Shown here piece after piece: positions 18,653 to 19,190 of a DNA stretch of 19,190 nucleotides. Origin of the DNA: Acidimicrobiia bacterium (GTDB lineage Bacteria; Actinomycetota; Acidimicrobiia; IMCC26256). A program made the position numbers and the translations under genes. The stretch's first letter is position 1; each line of letters opens with the position of its first letter. The DNA is taken from positions 1 through 19,190 of the forward strand of contig JALRDW010000099.1 in NCBI GenBank assembly GCA_023262065.1, in the 5' to 3' direction. Below the pieces are notes generated by a model, which made no database searches, had not been told where the DNA came from, and saw only the letters and a list, made by a program, of their open reading frames with translations.

Positions 18653-19190
18653 GTGGCCCTCACCCTCCGCCGCCGATGCGACCGCAGCACCGCGGCCCGC
18701 CGCAGCGCGGCCGTCGTGTTCGGCATCGCCGCCGCACTCCTCGCATCCGTCGCCGCGGCGGGTCCCGCCGCAGCCCACGGACTCGGGGGGCCGGAACCGA
18801 CCGACGAGGTGGTGACGGTCGCCGGGGTCCGTCCGGCGGCGTCGGGGATCCGGGTGCGCGCGATCGACCTCGGGGAACGGCTCGAGCTCACGAACGGGTC
18901 CGACGCGACGGTGGTCGTGCTCGGCTACGAGGCCGAGCCGTACCTGCGGATCGACCGACGCGGGGTCTGGGAGAACCGGCGATCACCCGCGACCGCGCTC
19001 AACCGATCGGACACGCCGACCGGTACCGTCCCCGCCCGCCTCGACGCCGCGGCCCCGCCGGTCTGGGTACGGGTGTCGGGCTCCCCGAGGGCGCGCTGGC
19101 ACGATCACCGCGCGCACTGGATGGGCCGGGGACAGGTGCGGGACGAACCGTGGGAGATCCCGGTGCGCATCGACGGGACCGCGGCACGCA
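18653..19190 (+). CDS. Secreted conserved protein of unknown function, 3' end outside window
   Basis: The frame stays open from GTG 18653 to the window edge (179 codons). The product begins with an arginine-rich n-region (LRRRCDRSTAARR), a hydrophobic segment (19-33) and cleavage near AGPAAAHG, so it is exported. The mature part has LGERLELTNGSDATVVVLGY (73-92), EPYLRI, GVWENRRSPATALNR (104-118), and RARWHDHRAHWMG (145-157), a His/Trp cluster that could bind metal. I recall similar actinobacterial proteins of unknown function near CopC/CopD genes, but have no named family. It diverges from the CopCD fusion across 60 bp. A partner role in extracytoplasmic copper handling is inference from position and the HDHxxHW motif. 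Confidence 0.8.
   Translation, partial: MALTLRRRCDRSTAARRSAAVVFGIAAALLASVAAAGPAAAHGLGGPEPTDEVVTVAGVRPAASGIRVRAIDLGERLELTNGSDATVVVLGYEAEPYLRIDRRGVWENRRSPATALNRSDTPTGTVPARLDAAAPPVWVRVSGSPRARWHDHRAHWMGRGQVRDEPWEIPVRIDGTAAR

Noticed and set aside
18593..18778. N-terminal extension of the CopCD frame
   Set aside because: It would bury the signal peptide and would overlap the divergent secreted gene at 18653 and its TACGAT box.

Overview
The window comes from a very GC-rich member of the Actinomycetota, probably an uncultured or marine/freshwater Acidimicrobiia-type lineage (the phylum is well supported, the class is inference). Evidence: a mycothiol-type mshA followed by a ybjN gene, an excisionase/BldC-type regulator, an RsiG/AmfC-like protein, many GTG starts, NTGA stop/start overlaps, and TANNNT -10 boxes placed 6-9 nt before start codons, the arrangement expected of leaderless mRNAs. 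The order XRE regulator - mshA - ybjN - proC - BldC-like - hemA - hemC is, from memory, that of the Mycobacterium tuberculosis Rv0474-Rv0510 region.

Layout. 1-137 does not belong with the rest: its + strand encodes a piece of a YlxR (DUF448) domain of alphaproteobacterial flavour, joined head-on to a truncated hemC at about 127-137; this is most simply an assembly chimera. 127-2317 (-) is a tetrapyrrole operon: siroheme-type dehydrogenase, hemA, hemC. 2366-3073 (+) is a 7-TM protein of unknown role. 3078-6583 (-) is an HTH-Mop regulator, modA, modB and an acyl-CoA ligase, with no modC. 6773-7438 (+) is a secreted CAP-domain protein, followed by a cluster of hairpins and a 21-bp direct repeat. 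7623-8804 (-) is a BldC-like regulator, a SAM hydrolase-type (DUF62) protein and a 29-residue membrane peptide. 8894-10563 (-) is proC plus a conserved hypothetical protein.

10819-16347 (-) is a tight run of nine genes: a SirB1-like protein, a Lon-N-like protein, a zinc-less DksA/TraR-like protein, a two-hotdog MaoC protein, a MoaD-like protein, an RsiG-like protein, an XRE regulator, mshA and ybjN. 16374-16808 (+) is a Fur-family regulator. It converges on a CopC-CopD-YtkA-like fusion (16805-18592, -), and a secreted conserved protein (18653 to the window end, +) diverges from that fusion.

Themes: molybdenum uptake and cofactor (modAB, Mop regulator, moaD), heme/siroheme, metal homeostasis (Fur, CopCD), redox thiol (mshA), and a possible cyclic-di-GMP switch (the RsiG-like protein carries two near-complete E-S-R-Q-D signatures). 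No RNA genes, insertion sequences or CRISPR arrays were seen. No gene-free stretch exceeds 300 bases; the longest are 10564-10818, 6584-6772 and 7439-7622.
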